Origin: Paraglomus occultum
Lineage: Eukaryota > Glomeromycota > Glomeromycetes > Paraglomerales > Paraglomeraceae
Assembly (NCBI GenBank): GCA_910592205.1
Contig: CAJVPJ010000238.1
Span: 1-32,591 of the forward strand
Direction of reading: 5' to 3'
DNA: 32,591 bases
Part shown: positions 9,651 to 21,749 of the stretch, in pieces
Position numbering within the stretch: the first letter of the stretch is position 1
Layout of the letters: every line of letters begins with the position of its first letter
Notes under the pieces: generated by a model
What the model saw: only the letters and a program-made list of their open reading frames with translations
What the model was told of the DNA's origin: nothing
The model's database searches: none
Position numbers and translations under genes: made by a program

Positions 9651-12600
9651 TTCTTTCTAGTTGCCTTGTAAAATAAGAAATAGGTGTAAAATAAAGAAAG
9701 TAATGGGATAAAGAAAGGAAAGCTGTTGGTAATAAGAAGGGTACGGGATAAAAGAATTAGGGATAAGATATGAAACGATACAAAATGTATCAGTTTAGTG
9801 AAGTTAATTGAATTGGCAAGGATTGATTGAAAGAACGTGGGTATTAGTTGAATTAAGGAATGTCGGAAGTCTTGTATAGCCGTCGGGAAGAAGGTAACAT
9901 AAATTGACAAAGTGAGAAATTAAGTGATGGGGGTAGTAGTTTTAAAAGCAGGGATTTTGCCTCTCGACTTTTTTAAGTTTGTAATATGTCTGCATATTTT
10001 TTTGTCAACATAAACAAACTTTTATCCTAACCAAATTGAGCGAATTAAATATATAATATATGCCGGCCGCTTTAAAATAATCTGTGTGGGAATAGATTGC
10101 AACATCGATATATTTATATACACGAGGAAAGTAGGCAAACCGAATTATTAGTCATGGGTGTATACATGATCATACAGCGCACAGACGTTCGAACCGGAGT
10201 TTCACAGATACATGGGCTGTCAGTTATTAATGAAACAAGTCTTTCTAACAAGACGTTTCAAAGTCTCAATATAGATGCACGACATCTCTATAACGAATTA
10301 GGGATAATTATACTTTTGTGGTGAACAACAGACGCTCGATCTCTTCGTAACAATCGAGAAAGCGATGCTGCTTTTATTATTTATTTATCTTTTTGGACTT
10401 AATATCAATATTCAAACATTATTTAGCGGTCTGTCGCAATCAGGTTCACTTTAGCATGGGCTTAAAATAAATCAGTCGGAATTGATTCGCATAAACAAGC
10501 AGAGCAAATTACCTATCAACAAGGCCGCCGACTATTTAGGTTTAAAAAAATTTTGTATTTCGTGGATATAATGGTAATTTATATAGTGACCCGAATTGGT
10601 GTTGATTGTTTGTGTTTTTTGCAGTTGTTCCACTGCTGTGTGTGCATAAATTGAACTTAATATATAACCCAACAATGTGATTTGATGACTAGTCGACGGA
10701 TTAGTTTTGTGCGTTTGTTATACTGACATTATTTCTAGGCAACTTATTAGTATCTTATAATACTTCCTATTTATTTTATAATATACACCCAACTAAACCC
10801 TCTTCATCTAACGAGTGCGTGGTCGGAATGTTTCGGTTTCTTGTGTTTTTAGTAACAAACAATAAAAAGCAACAAAACAAACAATTTGTACACTGTAACA
10901 GTCCTAGATATCATGTGAATTGCGTTTATATAAACAGATATTGCGATAATAATAATAAATGATTATCAAACGCAGATGTTGGACTGCGGGTCGCGGTTAG
11001 GCAACGAGCATGGTAAGGTGCTAGCATTGGTTCATGTTTGGTTTGACTTGTAATCTCCTTTTCATACCGTTCATAATTCGCTTTATTCGAGTGGGGGGAG
11101 GAGAGGTTACTCTTCCCTTTTTTTTTCTATCTGCATGTATATCAAATAGATATCTGCTTGGGGAACGCAAACAATCGCTTTCAACAATACGGATGCAAAA
11201 GTCGGCAGAATGACCAATTAACGAAACACAAAAAACCTTAATCGTATTAATGATAACAGATATTATCGCTGCGACAATGTTGTTAAAACATGTATGTTCG
11301 TTTGATTAAATAATTGCAGATAAAACGAATAATGAGAGCAGCCATTATAAAGGCAATATTATAATGACATAGTTTGATCGTCAGTCATATCCTAAAATGG
11401 GGAGTTATATACCAGATTATATATATTGTAAATGAGACAAACCAACATTGCAAGGGTTGCCCCCTGTTCATGTTCAAAGCCTCAACAAAGAAAGACTGTT
11501 CTACTTATTGAATTATTTTGATGCAACTTGCATGCAGAAGATAACTGGAGTCTTCGAAGGATGATTGGTAAAAAATATAGATAGGAACTGCAAGACGTAT
11601 CAATAATCGGGAAAAGTAACAAAGGGAAGGTAAACATTCGAGAATTACTATAAGCTAAAGTGATACGATAATGTATATATGGCTCCATTTAGAGTGGCCA
11701 AGCCTTCAACTCCACAACTGTCATCAAATTGATAATCACATTCGATCATCTCCCTGCATGAATAACAAAAACCATGTGATGCCCCCCTAGAGCCCCGTAT
11801 TAGATTCCCCGGTCCAAAGAAATCACAGGGGTATTACTTAACAATTTTTCTTGCGTCAAAAAGTCTGGGCACTGTAATCCCCGCACCAATATATTGTAAG
11901 AGAAAAAAAAAAAGAAAAAGAAAAGAAAAAGAAAAGAAAAAGAAACTAAATATAATTAACCAAAACTTGGTTATCCTCATATCTATTTTACTCGAATCTA
12001 ATATATGGGTCATTAATTAAAGAATGAAATGCATGCTTATGGTAAAAAATCACAAGTATGATGGCCTGTCAATAAAAAGTACTGTAATATAGAAGGAAAC
12101 AGTTTACAATTTCATAGACATTGATTGCCATTAACTGTATTGCTGCCACTTGTCGATAATTCCCTTGCGGAACAAAAAAAATTTATTCCGGGTTCATATT
12201 CGAACCATCCCCGGTTTTATGGCTACATAAACTTTATTCAAGGGATAAGGAGAGAAGCGCTATAGAAAATATCTGCCTATTAAATAACGTCTAGTCAAAT
12301 GAATCGTTGGTAAAGGATTACCCGCAATCATGAAGTCGTTGTCGGTCATATTCCACAATCTCGTTGCGTGCGATGGGATCTAAACCATTAACCACTTAGA
12401 ATACTGATCGACCAAGATACTGATGTCTGTTTTACTAATAAGGATTAGACTTTCCAATGATTGTATAACCTAGTACGACTGTGTATTAATATCATATTAA
12501 TGTTTTAAATAGTATCATTATTTTTAAACGGGCGCTCGCCTACTTAAATTAGCACGTTTCAGAAAGATCTGACACCACATAATTCGTCAAACAAAAGGCT

Positions 12601-13282
12601 TCCCGATTTTGACAAACATGTTTATTCCGTATTCTATAATTTTTTTTTTAGTTCAGGAAATTTGATCGTTCCCTTTCCCCGCCGATCCATCCCTCTATAG
12701 GCATATTCAATATTAATATGTTAATTTGGCTGCTGTATAAGCTATGTTATGCGCCCCCAACCAAATACTGTTTGTTGATAGTAAAACAGGATGGAAGAAC
12801 GCCAGTTTAAGGGGGGTTTATTGCGTTTGCAACTCGCATACGTCTTGCGAACTTTTTGGATTTCAAACAACATATCCATGTCGAAAATATCTCAACAAAG
12901 GCAAGTATCTTTAACTAAACAGAAATCACTTGATGCCTCAACATCGTTACGATAGTAATTATTGATATATGTATACAATCATGCAAGCCATCAAATCTTG
13001 GCTGGAATATGCAATGTATTACAGGAAAGACCGCGACCAATCAGCATCAACAATGATAACAAGCCATAGACATGCACGCACGATTACCAAAGGAATAATC
13101 TACATTTTACTGTGCTAGATTTTGTTCCCTGAGAAAAATAATGTTGTGCTAATATTTTCCCTCACACCACAACGAAAAAATGCAAGCCATTGCAAGGTAG
13201 CACGTTACATTTGCAAACCGCAGTAGACGTGTTTCTAGATTATCAACCGTTTCTAATACATGACGCAACAGGAATCGTATCA
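9651..13282. other. gene-poor AT-rich stretch
   Basis: The first 350 bases are the A/G-rich 5' flank of the methyltransferase gene. Beyond that I see no exon with recognisable motifs. A 75-codon plus-strand frame at 10097-10324 lacks known features. A purine tract lies near 11.9 kb. Confidence 0.45.
11899..11945. repeat. purine microsatellite (GAAAAAGAAAA)n
   Basis: A run of A blocks separated by single G residues, with a period of about 11 nt (gaaaaagaaaa). Confidence 0.85.
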
Positions 13283-13576
13283 CTAGTAAATAAAGAGAGC
13301 ATGGTTTGAATTATGAAATCTACTTTCACACGTACAAGACTGACGCTTGCATCTTTGTGCTATCACCACCAATCTATTTTGTTGATGATTGTCTTTGTCA
13401 TCAGGGTAACAAACTCTTTCATACACAGAATTACCATAAAAGCATTCGATTTTATATCGTCGTACGTTTGCATAGACAAAATGACAATTGATTTTTTGGT
13501 CATTGTCGAGTCTTACAAAAGAAAGCAGACTATCTGTACACATCGCTGAATCCTTAATCAAGATTGACTGATCCAC
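13283..13576 (-). CDS. possible cysteine-containing small protein or orphan exon
   Basis: A 97-codon minus-strand open frame in the desert. It begins at a GTG, with a first ATG eleven codons in, and a possible acceptor (CCTGATTAG) lies just upstream. The translation is less AT-biased than its surroundings and has seven cysteines spread over it, including KIECFYGNSVYERVCYPDD and RCKRQSCTCESRF. No signal peptide is seen in this piece and no family is recognised. A competing open frame lies on the plus strand (13313-13549), so it could be chance. Confidence 0.2.
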   Translation of the reverse strand: MDQSILIKDSAMCTDSLLSFVRLDNDQKINCHFVYANVRRYKIECFYGNSVYERVCYPDDKDNHQQNRLVVIAQRCKRQSCTCESRFHNSNHALFIY

Positions 13577-14230
13577 TATATGTGCATTCTAATCAGGGGT
13601 TGTAAATATGGTTTTAAATCAACATGCTAGAGAAGCTAAATGGGATTGGTTTGTTATCGCAATTGCATAAGTCTTTGACTTTACATGACATTTGGCATGT
13701 GAAACGTAAAGAAAACGTTTTTCGAAACTTGACGAAGCGTAGGCAATAACAAATAACCCTTAGCATTAGTTCTGGTTTTTTAACTGGGCTCAATCATGCT
13801 ACTATACTTGAAGAAGCAGCAAGTGGCAAACTAGCATTGATATATAAAACCGAACCTTTTACATATGATGGCTAGAACACATTAATCAATATGGTTAATG
13901 AGAAAAACGCTTTTGTGAACGTTTGAGCAGCCCTTATTTTGAACAAGAAATTTAGTGTGTTTCTTGATTACTTAGTCTGGTCTATTAAGCATGTTGGCTA
14001 TAGAAAGTGGTTTGCAATAATAAATTCGAAAAATATTACCGTTTGCAAGATACGCAGCCTAATAAGCTGACCAAAATTACATAAATTCTCAGTAGCTATA
14101 AGGAAATTTGAACAAACTGAGTTTGTTTAATACATAACCACAATCACTAACTAGTCATTCACAACTCGTGCGGTAACAATAATTAGTGTTAAAATGCTCT
14201 AAACATGCTATTATATCGTATGTCCCGAAT
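13577..14230. other. stretch without a supported gene
   Basis: AT-rich. A 51-codon cysteine-containing minus-strand frame lies around 13650-13800 but has no supporting context. Nothing else is seen. Confidence 0.4.
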
Positions 14231-14239
14231 GTCAGTAGA

Positions 14240-14297
14240 TCATATGAGTAGAGCAGTATCGTGTCGTTAGCTTAGCTCATATGAGTAAAGCAGTATC
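14240..14297. repeat. 21-nt direct repeat, two copies
   Basis: The motif tcatatgagtaRagcagtatc occurs at 14240-14260 and again at 14277-14297, differing at one base (period 37 nt). Confidence 0.85.
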
Positions 14298-14469
14298 AAT
14301 CATAATATTCAAAACCAAGACAAGATATGATGTGTTTTATTCAATTAACATCTTTTATCACGTAACTTTGGCAAACACAGCTTATTGAGACTGACTATAT
14401 ATTAGTATTGGTATTTGTGTCTAAAAAATTTTGTTATGCTATTACTGCAAGTCAACAAGTAAAACATAA

Positions 14470-15170
14470 AAATTACAACACAATCAGAAGGCTCAAGAAA
14501 GCCTGTTCCATATTTTTTTTTAATTCTTGATTACAAATTTCTCTCTAGATAGAGATTAATCAGTGAGAATTAACAGCTGCTTATGACAAACTACTTAAAA
14601 ATGAGTGTGATAACCGTGATCCAGTGAAATAGTCATCATTTTTTTGTTTAGGAAAAATAACTCAATTACATAATAATAAAACTAATGCCATAAAAATAGC
14701 TCAAATTATATATATATATATATATAATATGTAACATTCAGCCAGACACATTTGATAACCAGTATTAGTATTAGGCAGAAATAGTCGTTTTTAATTAAAA
14801 GTACTCATTATATTTTTGTAACATGTCAGCCAGACGTGTTTTGGATTAGGCAAAAATTTGTCATTTTTAAATTAAAATTTACGCCACCTCTACATATGGG
14901 ACATACTCCAACAAAACCAGACAAAGTAAATATTTTATTATGATATGAGGGGCTGGTGTTGTGCCAAGCTGTAATTAACCTTCAAGTTGATTAGGATAGA
15001 TTTTTACTTGAATTATAATATGTTTAATATGAATATTTCTAATAAAATAAATATAAAACTAATTTACATCAAATCCACTATGAAACCAAAAAATTACAGC
15101 ACTATTAGAAGCATTCTAAAAAGCTCAAGAAGGAAAAATTGCACCATATGTTTTAAATTAATAATATAAA
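14470..15170. repeat. cluster of diverged repeat copies
   Basis: Two pairs of related segments lie here. One pair is at 14731-14800 and 14818-14878; both begin gtaacat, share cagccagac and end in tttttaa/attaaaa. The other pair is at about 14471-14530 and 15090-15150; both have aaaattacaRcac followed by agaagg/c and ctcaagaa. They look like decayed copies of a short mobile or satellite element. An uninterrupted (TA)n run lies at 14706-14726. Confidence 0.5.
14706..14726. repeat. (TA)n microsatellite
   Basis: About ten TA dinucleotides in a row. Confidence 0.85.
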
Positions 15171-15631
15171 TACCAAACTCTCCAAGCTAAATCAAGACAA
15201 AAGTTTTTATGAAATTCCAATCTCTAAATTATTTGTTGTATGTCAATTTGGAATTTATGTCAATATAGAATAATACACAGATTAGACGAAAGATACTATT
15301 ACTATTAAGCAATGTCAACTAATGTTATAAATTAAAGGCATTGTATTCTTACAAACGAGTTGTTAGTGTGTTCTATAAGAGTCGCTTTATTAAAACTTTT
15401 AAATAAGCCTTATTGACTTTCTAATTTCTAATAGATGTCAATAATTTATAATTGTTTGTATAATTACTAGCAATTAATATTGACGTAAATGTAGATCTAA
15501 TCATACGATTATTTGCTCAGAAAGTTTATCAGTTTCCGTTCAGTCGGTTTGTCTTAATATTAATGTTATGCACAATGATTTTTGCATTAAGAGCAGTATG
15601 GTTATCGTACAATTATTGCATAAAGACCTTT
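15171..15631. other. stretch without a supported gene
   Basis: AT-rich sequence lying between two repeat clusters. I see no exon or motif in it. Confidence 0.4.
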
Positions 15632-15846
15632 TCATCGTGTGATGATATGCACTGAATTATTGGATAAAAAATCCATCGTACGATGATCCGCTTTGAAATT
15701 ATTGGTTGAATTATTGGATAAAATCCATCGTATGGTGATTGCATTAGGTAGAATCCATCGTATTTGCATTCATTAAATTAAAATACGGTTAGGGCTGTAC
15801 ACGATTGTACGATATTGTTATTAATAATAGTAATAGTAATAGTAAA
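15632..15846. repeat. interspersed 'ccatcgtayg' repeats and (TAATAG)n
   Basis: The phrase gaattattggataaaa is followed by tccatcgtaYgRtgat at 15653-15687 and again at 15708-15739. Partial copies lie at 15632-15646 and 15751-15764. A (TAATAG)n run follows at 15819-15844. The core catcgtacgatg is nearly palindromic. This is probably a degenerate repeat array. Confidence 0.6.
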
Positions 15847-16194
15847 GAAGATAATAAAATATAAAATTTGCACCGGAGTGACCAAAAAATAGGTTATACT
15901 CATTAAATGGCTTTGGGTCCGAGTATTTTTCACCCATGCAATTACTTATTACTCTGATGCTTTTATACTGTATTATTTATAATTTAAGAGGGCCAATTCA
16001 ATAACCGAAATAATAAAATTTATGCCTACGAAAAATTGAACTATTGTTAGATGGTTTAACTCTTTAATTGCAAGTGTGTTAAAAGCGAAATAAACAGATG
16101 CGCTGAAGCAGTCTATTATCAAGACTATAAGAAACGATCTCTCGTTGATAGGTCGCTCGACCAGTGGAGGCTAGTGCGAAGCCTTATGTTAAAC

Positions 16195-16246
16195 TGTTTG
16201 TTTTTGTTTTTTGTTTTTGTTTTTTGTTTTTGTTTTTTGTTTTTCA
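16195..16246. repeat. (GTTTTTTGTTTTT)n microsatellite
   Basis: Three to four near-identical 13-nt T-rich units. Confidence 0.85.
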
Positions 16247-16308
16247 AGTTTTTGGTTTTTATAAATTTATGCTTGTTTATTAGTGTTGTGTCTGAGTTTG
16301 GGACTTAT

Positions 16309-16390
16309 CTCAGTTCAAAACCCAGTTGCTCAGTCAGAACTCAGTTGTCTCAGTTCTGAACCCAATTGTCGCAGTCCGGAACTGAGACAG
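16309..16390. repeat. 20-21-nt tandem repeat, about four units
   Basis: Units start at 16309, 16329, 16349 and 16370, with a consensus close to ctcagttctgaacccagttg. The last unit is the most diverged. Confidence 0.7.
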
Positions 16391-18133
16391 ATCCTGATCT
16401 GAGATACAACAGCTTTATATTAATATTTTTATATAGACATAATCCTATATAAATTGTTAACATTAATATATTAATATTACTGTTATATAATGATTAGCCA
16501 TTATATAATAACTAGAAAATTTTGAGTTTTAGGTAACAACCTCAAGACTAGAGAGGAAATGATAAGCCTGTCTTAATCGATACAGAAGAAGGTGCATTAA
16601 AACGAATAGAAATGAGATTGAGTGACGATTTAAATCTAACCGATAAATTTTCTATTTGAAAGAAATTTGTTATCAAAATTAAAATAGTTTGTCGATTGAT
16701 GAATTTTGGAACAATCCGGAAGAAAAAAGTGCCCAATGATAACACCTTTATTGAAGGCATGTCGACATGGATAAAAACTCATCAGACATTTGTATTGATA
16801 ATAGTGAAATTGATGATAGTATTTGAACCGCCAATAAAGAGTTTAGAAATTATTCGTTATTTTTTAAATAGCAAAAAGATTCCAAGTAATTACTTAAACA
16901 TGTTAATGCTCTTGATTCTTACGTTAGTTTAAAGTTGATGAATACAAAGAAACAAACAACTGTTAATATTGAATTATTGGAAGCAAGCTAAAGCCAAAGT
17001 TAACCAGCTGACAGTTACAATCATTCACGAAAATGTAAATAGTAATAAAAATACTCATATAACCAATATTAATAACAATGTAACATTTATCTAACAAAGA
17101 AATAATGAGGAAGTATTAGTATTAATCACGATTTCGTGATGATTTATTATCAAGTCAATGCAATACATTTATCTCACATTTTCGCAGTAACTTGCACTTT
17201 GCTTTTTAATAAAACATTTTCCCCAAGATTTTCGATTGGGGAAGGGTTTCTACGGAATTCTTTCTAAACCTGAAAACTATTAGATATCAAAAAGGATTAA
17301 TGCGCCAACGATAAACACAAAGTTGGCCAGAGTGACCAACATCACCATCTTTCATCACATGTAACAGATAATAATAATACGAAAAAGATTGATCATGATA
17401 AGCCAGTCTTGTCATATCCAAACTTATCTCGTGTGCCGGATGTCACACGTATAATAATAAGAAAATTGGACTATCTAATCGTGACTGTATTTTACAGTAA
17501 TATCAATGGCATAAATAGCCCGCTACGATAGAAATGTATATAAACCATGCTATCTTCAGCACATGTTCAGTATAGTTGAGACCTCTTGGACCTTAACATT
17601 CCTTCATTCGCCTTGTATTTTATTGTTAATTGCTCTTATTATTATAAAAACGTATACATAATGTTGCTAGCGATTGCGTATGATCTTACTGTCTATAAGG
17701 ATTAGCGACATGCGATTGTTTATAAACGCGTTTAGAAATTTCCTTTATTGAATCTATACGTCATCGAAACTAAACTCATCGGTAAAAGTAGAGCCTATTC
17801 GAGAGTCTGTGTATACAAAACGAATAAGTATTTAAGCCCAATTAAAAGATTACTAGCTTTGTTAGGATTTGCTTTCCCAAATAGATCTGACGCAGATTTA
17901 GGTCGTTTAGCTTTCACTTAAAATTTCCAAGCATTTAGTTTATCTTGTTGAGGAGATGATAAAAAGATCAACTGCAATCACGAGCTTTTGTTTATCGGAC
18001 AAACTAAATGTTTGTGCGTTCGCTTTTTAATTAATCAATTTTGTGTTCCCTGAAATCTTTCCGTGGTGGGCGTTATATTTTTGCTTAGTATTTTAATATC
18101 ACAGCTTATAGTGCTTTAGTATTGAAAACAAAA
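16391..18133. other. gene-poor stretch and 5' flank of the mannosidase gene
   Basis: At 16548-16932 both strands hold short open frames that read like a fragmented gene, for example KPVLIDTEEGALKRIEMRL on the plus strand, but stops interrupt and no family is recognised. The last 600 bases are AT-rich and contain TATA-like sequence near 17535, possibly part of the promoter region of the downstream gene. Confidence 0.35.
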
Positions 18134-21100
18134 ATGTTGTCTATATCAATACTGATATTACTCGTACTGGGCTCTCCTTTCGTAGCCGGACTTACAGAAC
18201 AGAGAAGAATAGAGCTAAGGTGAACGATCAAACGAAAACGGTCAACGTGATAGTGGCAATACCCATGTTTAATTGTTGCTTTTTTATAGGGATTACACGA
18301 AGGTGCCTTGCTGTTTCCATGATAACAACTATTGTAAAAGCTCGGCTCCTCACATTTCGATACAAAATTAGGAAATGTTCTATCATGGATTCGACAACTA
18401 TATGAAATACGCTTTTCCAAAGGACGAGGTAACCTGAATCAGCCGACGTTAGCTTCGATTGACAATATATGTTTGAGATGCATAATATTTTCATTTTTCT
18501 CGACCGATCTCGCGTGTTAGCTAGATCCGATACAGTGCGTTGGACGAGGACGTGACAAGCAAAATCCGCAAGTGTTAAGCCGTGTGTTCTTCAATGATTG
18601 TACTATATCAGTTATTGTATTCAACCGGTCGAACTTTGTTCTTATTTTTATCTTATATCTGTATCAGAGATAACATTATTATCAATGATGTCTTGGGAGA
18701 TTTCTCATTGACGCTCGTGGATTCTTTGGACACGTTTGTCGTAAGAGATTAATTTTATCTTTATCAAGCAGGTGTCTTATATGATTATTCCTTTGCTTAT
18801 CGTTTTTTGTTTTTCATATCAGATTCTCGGCGACAAAGATAGGTTTGAGAACGCTATCAGATTAGTTATAGATAACGTGTCATTTGATGTTGATAGCAAA
18901 ATCCAAGTATTCGAAGTAAACATACGCGTATTAGGCGCATTAGTGAGTACTATTACTCGTTCACGATCGAGATTTCTCAAATTTTGCTTGATGTTAATTA
19001 ACTCTGTAATTTTAGTTGTCAGCGCACTTGTTTGCGACAGATAAGCGATTTGGATTTGAGATTGACTGGTACAAAGGAGAGTTGTTGGAGATGGCGTATG
19101 ACCTGGGAGAGAGATTGTTGCCTGCCTTTGCGCATAGCAAAACGGGGATCCCGTATCCAAGGGTTTGTCTATTAAGAATGTTGCGTTGAATGGGAGTTAG
19201 ACAAGCAAAGGAGGAGAGCGTACACGAATTTATTGCTCTATGATAATACAGGTCAACCTCAAATATGGATTACCGAAGGATGAGATAGAGGAGACTTGTA
19301 CAGCCGGAGCTGGCTCATTAATCTTGGAATTCGGTACTCTTAGCAGATTAACCAATGATACCCGATTTGAAGTATGTCAATCATGCTGCCAATAGTCTGT
19401 CAACTGTTGTCAGTTTGTTTTTAACATTATTTGTAACTTTCTTCTATCAGAACGCAGCAAAGAAAGCCTTATATGCATTATGGAATAGACGCACGGAATT
19501 AGATCTCGTCGGAAACGTAATAGACATTCAAACAGGTTATTGGATTCACGTAGCGTCTGGCGTAGGAGCAGGAATAGACTCGTTTTTTGAATATCTCCTC
19601 AAAGCGTACGCGTTATTTGGTGAAGAAGAATACTACGAAGTGTTCTTGCAAGCATACACGGCAATTAAGAAATATATCAGAGACAGTAGTGGATATTTAT
19701 ACCAAAATATTAACATGCATAATAGAGCAATAATGTCGTCTTGGGTGGATAGTTTAGCAGCCTATTTTCCAGGTTTGCAGGTGAAACAGCGATAACTTCG
19801 CTCTTGGATCGTATGGTGAACTCGATCTAGTATTAATGATGTTGTCTGTAGGTATTGGCAGGCGATGTTGAAAATGCAATCAAATTACATTTACTATATT
19901 ACAACATTTGGAAGAGATATCATGCATTGCCGGAAAGGTTTAATTATTATCTAAGGAGGGCGGAAATAGCGTCATACCCATTACGACCAGAGTTCATTGA
20001 ATCCACGTATTTCTTGTACAGAGTAAGAAGCCAGAGATTTTGTTGCGACTTTATCCGTGTATGCCCGTCTTGTACTTATTATGTCTTGATTCAAATAGGC
20101 CACGCGCAATCCATTCTATTTGAGTGTGGGAGAAATGGTCTTGAACGACTTGGAGCTTTATCGTACGGATTGCGGATATGCTAGTGTGGAAAATGTTCTC
20201 AAGGGAAAGCTCGATCCACGCATGGAAAGCTTTCTATTAAGCGAAACGTTCAAGTATTTGTATCTATTATTTGATATTGGTAAGTTTTACGCAAGTTTTC
20301 ATCCAAATTACTAAAAGTTGCTTACGATATAAAGCCAACACGCTTTTAAATAGATAACAAGTTTAATACATTGGATAGCAATGTTGTATTTACGACTGGT
20401 AAGGGATGTAACGTGACGCATACATTGTAAAATGAACAAGATTAAACCATTTGTATTGTTCCGACAGAGGCCCACATCCTCACGCTCTCAAGCACCTACC
20501 TCAAATTTCGGCCTTCCATACTCCAAAATCAGGACCCTAGCCTCGCAATGCCAACCTGCCCTCGTTATATTCCACAACCCGGACTTCTCTCCAGCATCCT
20601 GGATAGACCTGATGCGGATTACGCGAGAGTGCTGGTTGGTCTCAACGCCGACATTACCACATCGCATGCGCGAGCATACTGCGAGTCGGTTTCCACCTCG
20701 CCGCTTGTAGTTGAAGTGAATTTCGGAGAACGTTTACCACAGAATTACAAGCCAATGCCACCGACAAAGTTCGATGGCGGAGTGATTGTTGATCAGCTGA
20801 TTGGTATTAAATTAGAGTTGACTATGCGTTCTGATAGGAATGGATACGATATATCAAAAGGTAAAAAATGTACAAGTGGTAGAGAGTATGAAAATGTGAA
20901 TTGGATATAAGCAAGCCTTTTTTGTGGGCTTTGTCGAACGAGAGACTAACGTTAGTGTTTTGTATGTCTTTGATTCGCAGTGGATGATTACAGGTATGCT
21001 CAAAAAAATTCACAACTAACAAACTACCGTTTCAGTTTGCTTTAATTGACTTGATTTTCGTTCTCAATCCACGCAGAATTGCTCCTGGCGAAGTTTTGGA

Positions 21101-21686
21101 AATACGTGACCCATCAATAAAGGAACATTGGCTAAAGCAACAAAGTTATTCCAAAATCACGCTCCGACTTTATCGCTCTTCTTTACACGATTACATCAAC
21201 ATTTCTGGTGTAACTGCCGCGTTCTCACCTCCGGTTTATCATTATTTTCCTCATCCTCTTTACAATATTCACTACTTACCGAAAGCTCCGTACGGTTGTT
21301 CTCCTTACTTATCATCTGAAAAATCTATACTGCTGAACTCGTATGTAATCGTAAAGCGAGGGGAATGTACTTTTTATGAAAAAGCTATTCATGCGCAGGA
21401 TGCCGGTGCCAGAGCAGTGATAGTAGTCTCAGATGAAAATCACTTGTTTCAACCTGTGATTCCATCGGAGAACTCGTTAGAAGAAGTTAAGATTACATGC
21501 GTGTTGGTTACTAAGGAAAGCGGCGACATTATTGAGCGAGCGTTGGAACGTGACAGAGCAAGTGAAATCAAGGCCATATTGTTACCGCCTGAGACAGACA
21601 TGGATAGTGTGGTTGGGAGCAATTTCCGTTTGGCTATTTATGATCATGTAGTAAACAATGTTAGATTAAATCTAAATGGGCAGTAA
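18134..21686 (+). CDS. MNL1: GH47 alpha-mannosidase-like ERAD factor with PA domain (Htm1/Mnl1, EDEM type)
   Basis: EDEM/Htm1 proteins trim mannose from misfolded ER glycoproteins and so mark them for ER-associated degradation. Exons are 18134-18219, 18290-18302, 18372-18428, 18521-18567, 18668-18740, 18823-18942, 19016-19162, 19252-19371, 19451-19780, 19852-20022, 20099-20279, 20354-20398, 20468-20860, 20981-20993 and 21077-21686. They total 2406 nt (801 aa plus stop), all in phase. A signal peptide (residues 1-20) is followed by [19 protein letters not shown]. The GH47 acidic residues are present: Glu123 in [13 protein letters not shown], Asp264 in [15 protein letters not shown] and Glu378 in LRPEFIEST. 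The calcium-binding Thr463 is in FTTEAHIL. The PA domain spans about residues 640-755 ([22 protein letters not shown]). No KDEL-type signal ends the protein (NLNGQ). Exons 2 and 14 are 13 nt each. The intron at 18568-18667 starts with GC (CC|GCAAGT). Confidence 0.92.
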
Positions 21687-21743
21687 TAGTAATAGCAACC
21701 AACCCTTTAGGATTTATTTTCGAGAGACCATAGAAATTAGCAT

Positions 21744-21749
21744 AATAAA
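21744..21749 (+). terminator. candidate polyadenylation signal of the mannosidase gene
   Basis: An AATAAA hexamer lies 58 nt downstream of the mannosidase stop codon. Confidence 0.45.

Noticed and set aside
9446-9910. 154-codon minus-strand frame overlapping the methyltransferase start
   Set aside because: It reads the first exon out of frame, and the rest is the pyrimidine-rich promoter, giving a spurious hydrophobic protein.
12185-12225. tRNA T-arm-like string (ggttcgaa on the minus strand)
   Set aside because: No five-pair T-stem and no matching acceptor or anticodon arms.
14987-15169. 60-codon plus-strand frame rich in Ile, Asn and Lys
   Set aside because: Composition is what AT-rich DNA gives by chance, and it overlaps a repeat copy.
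14240-15770. CRISPR-like array
   Set aside because: Repeat units are few, diverged and irregularly spaced, and the context is eukaryotic.
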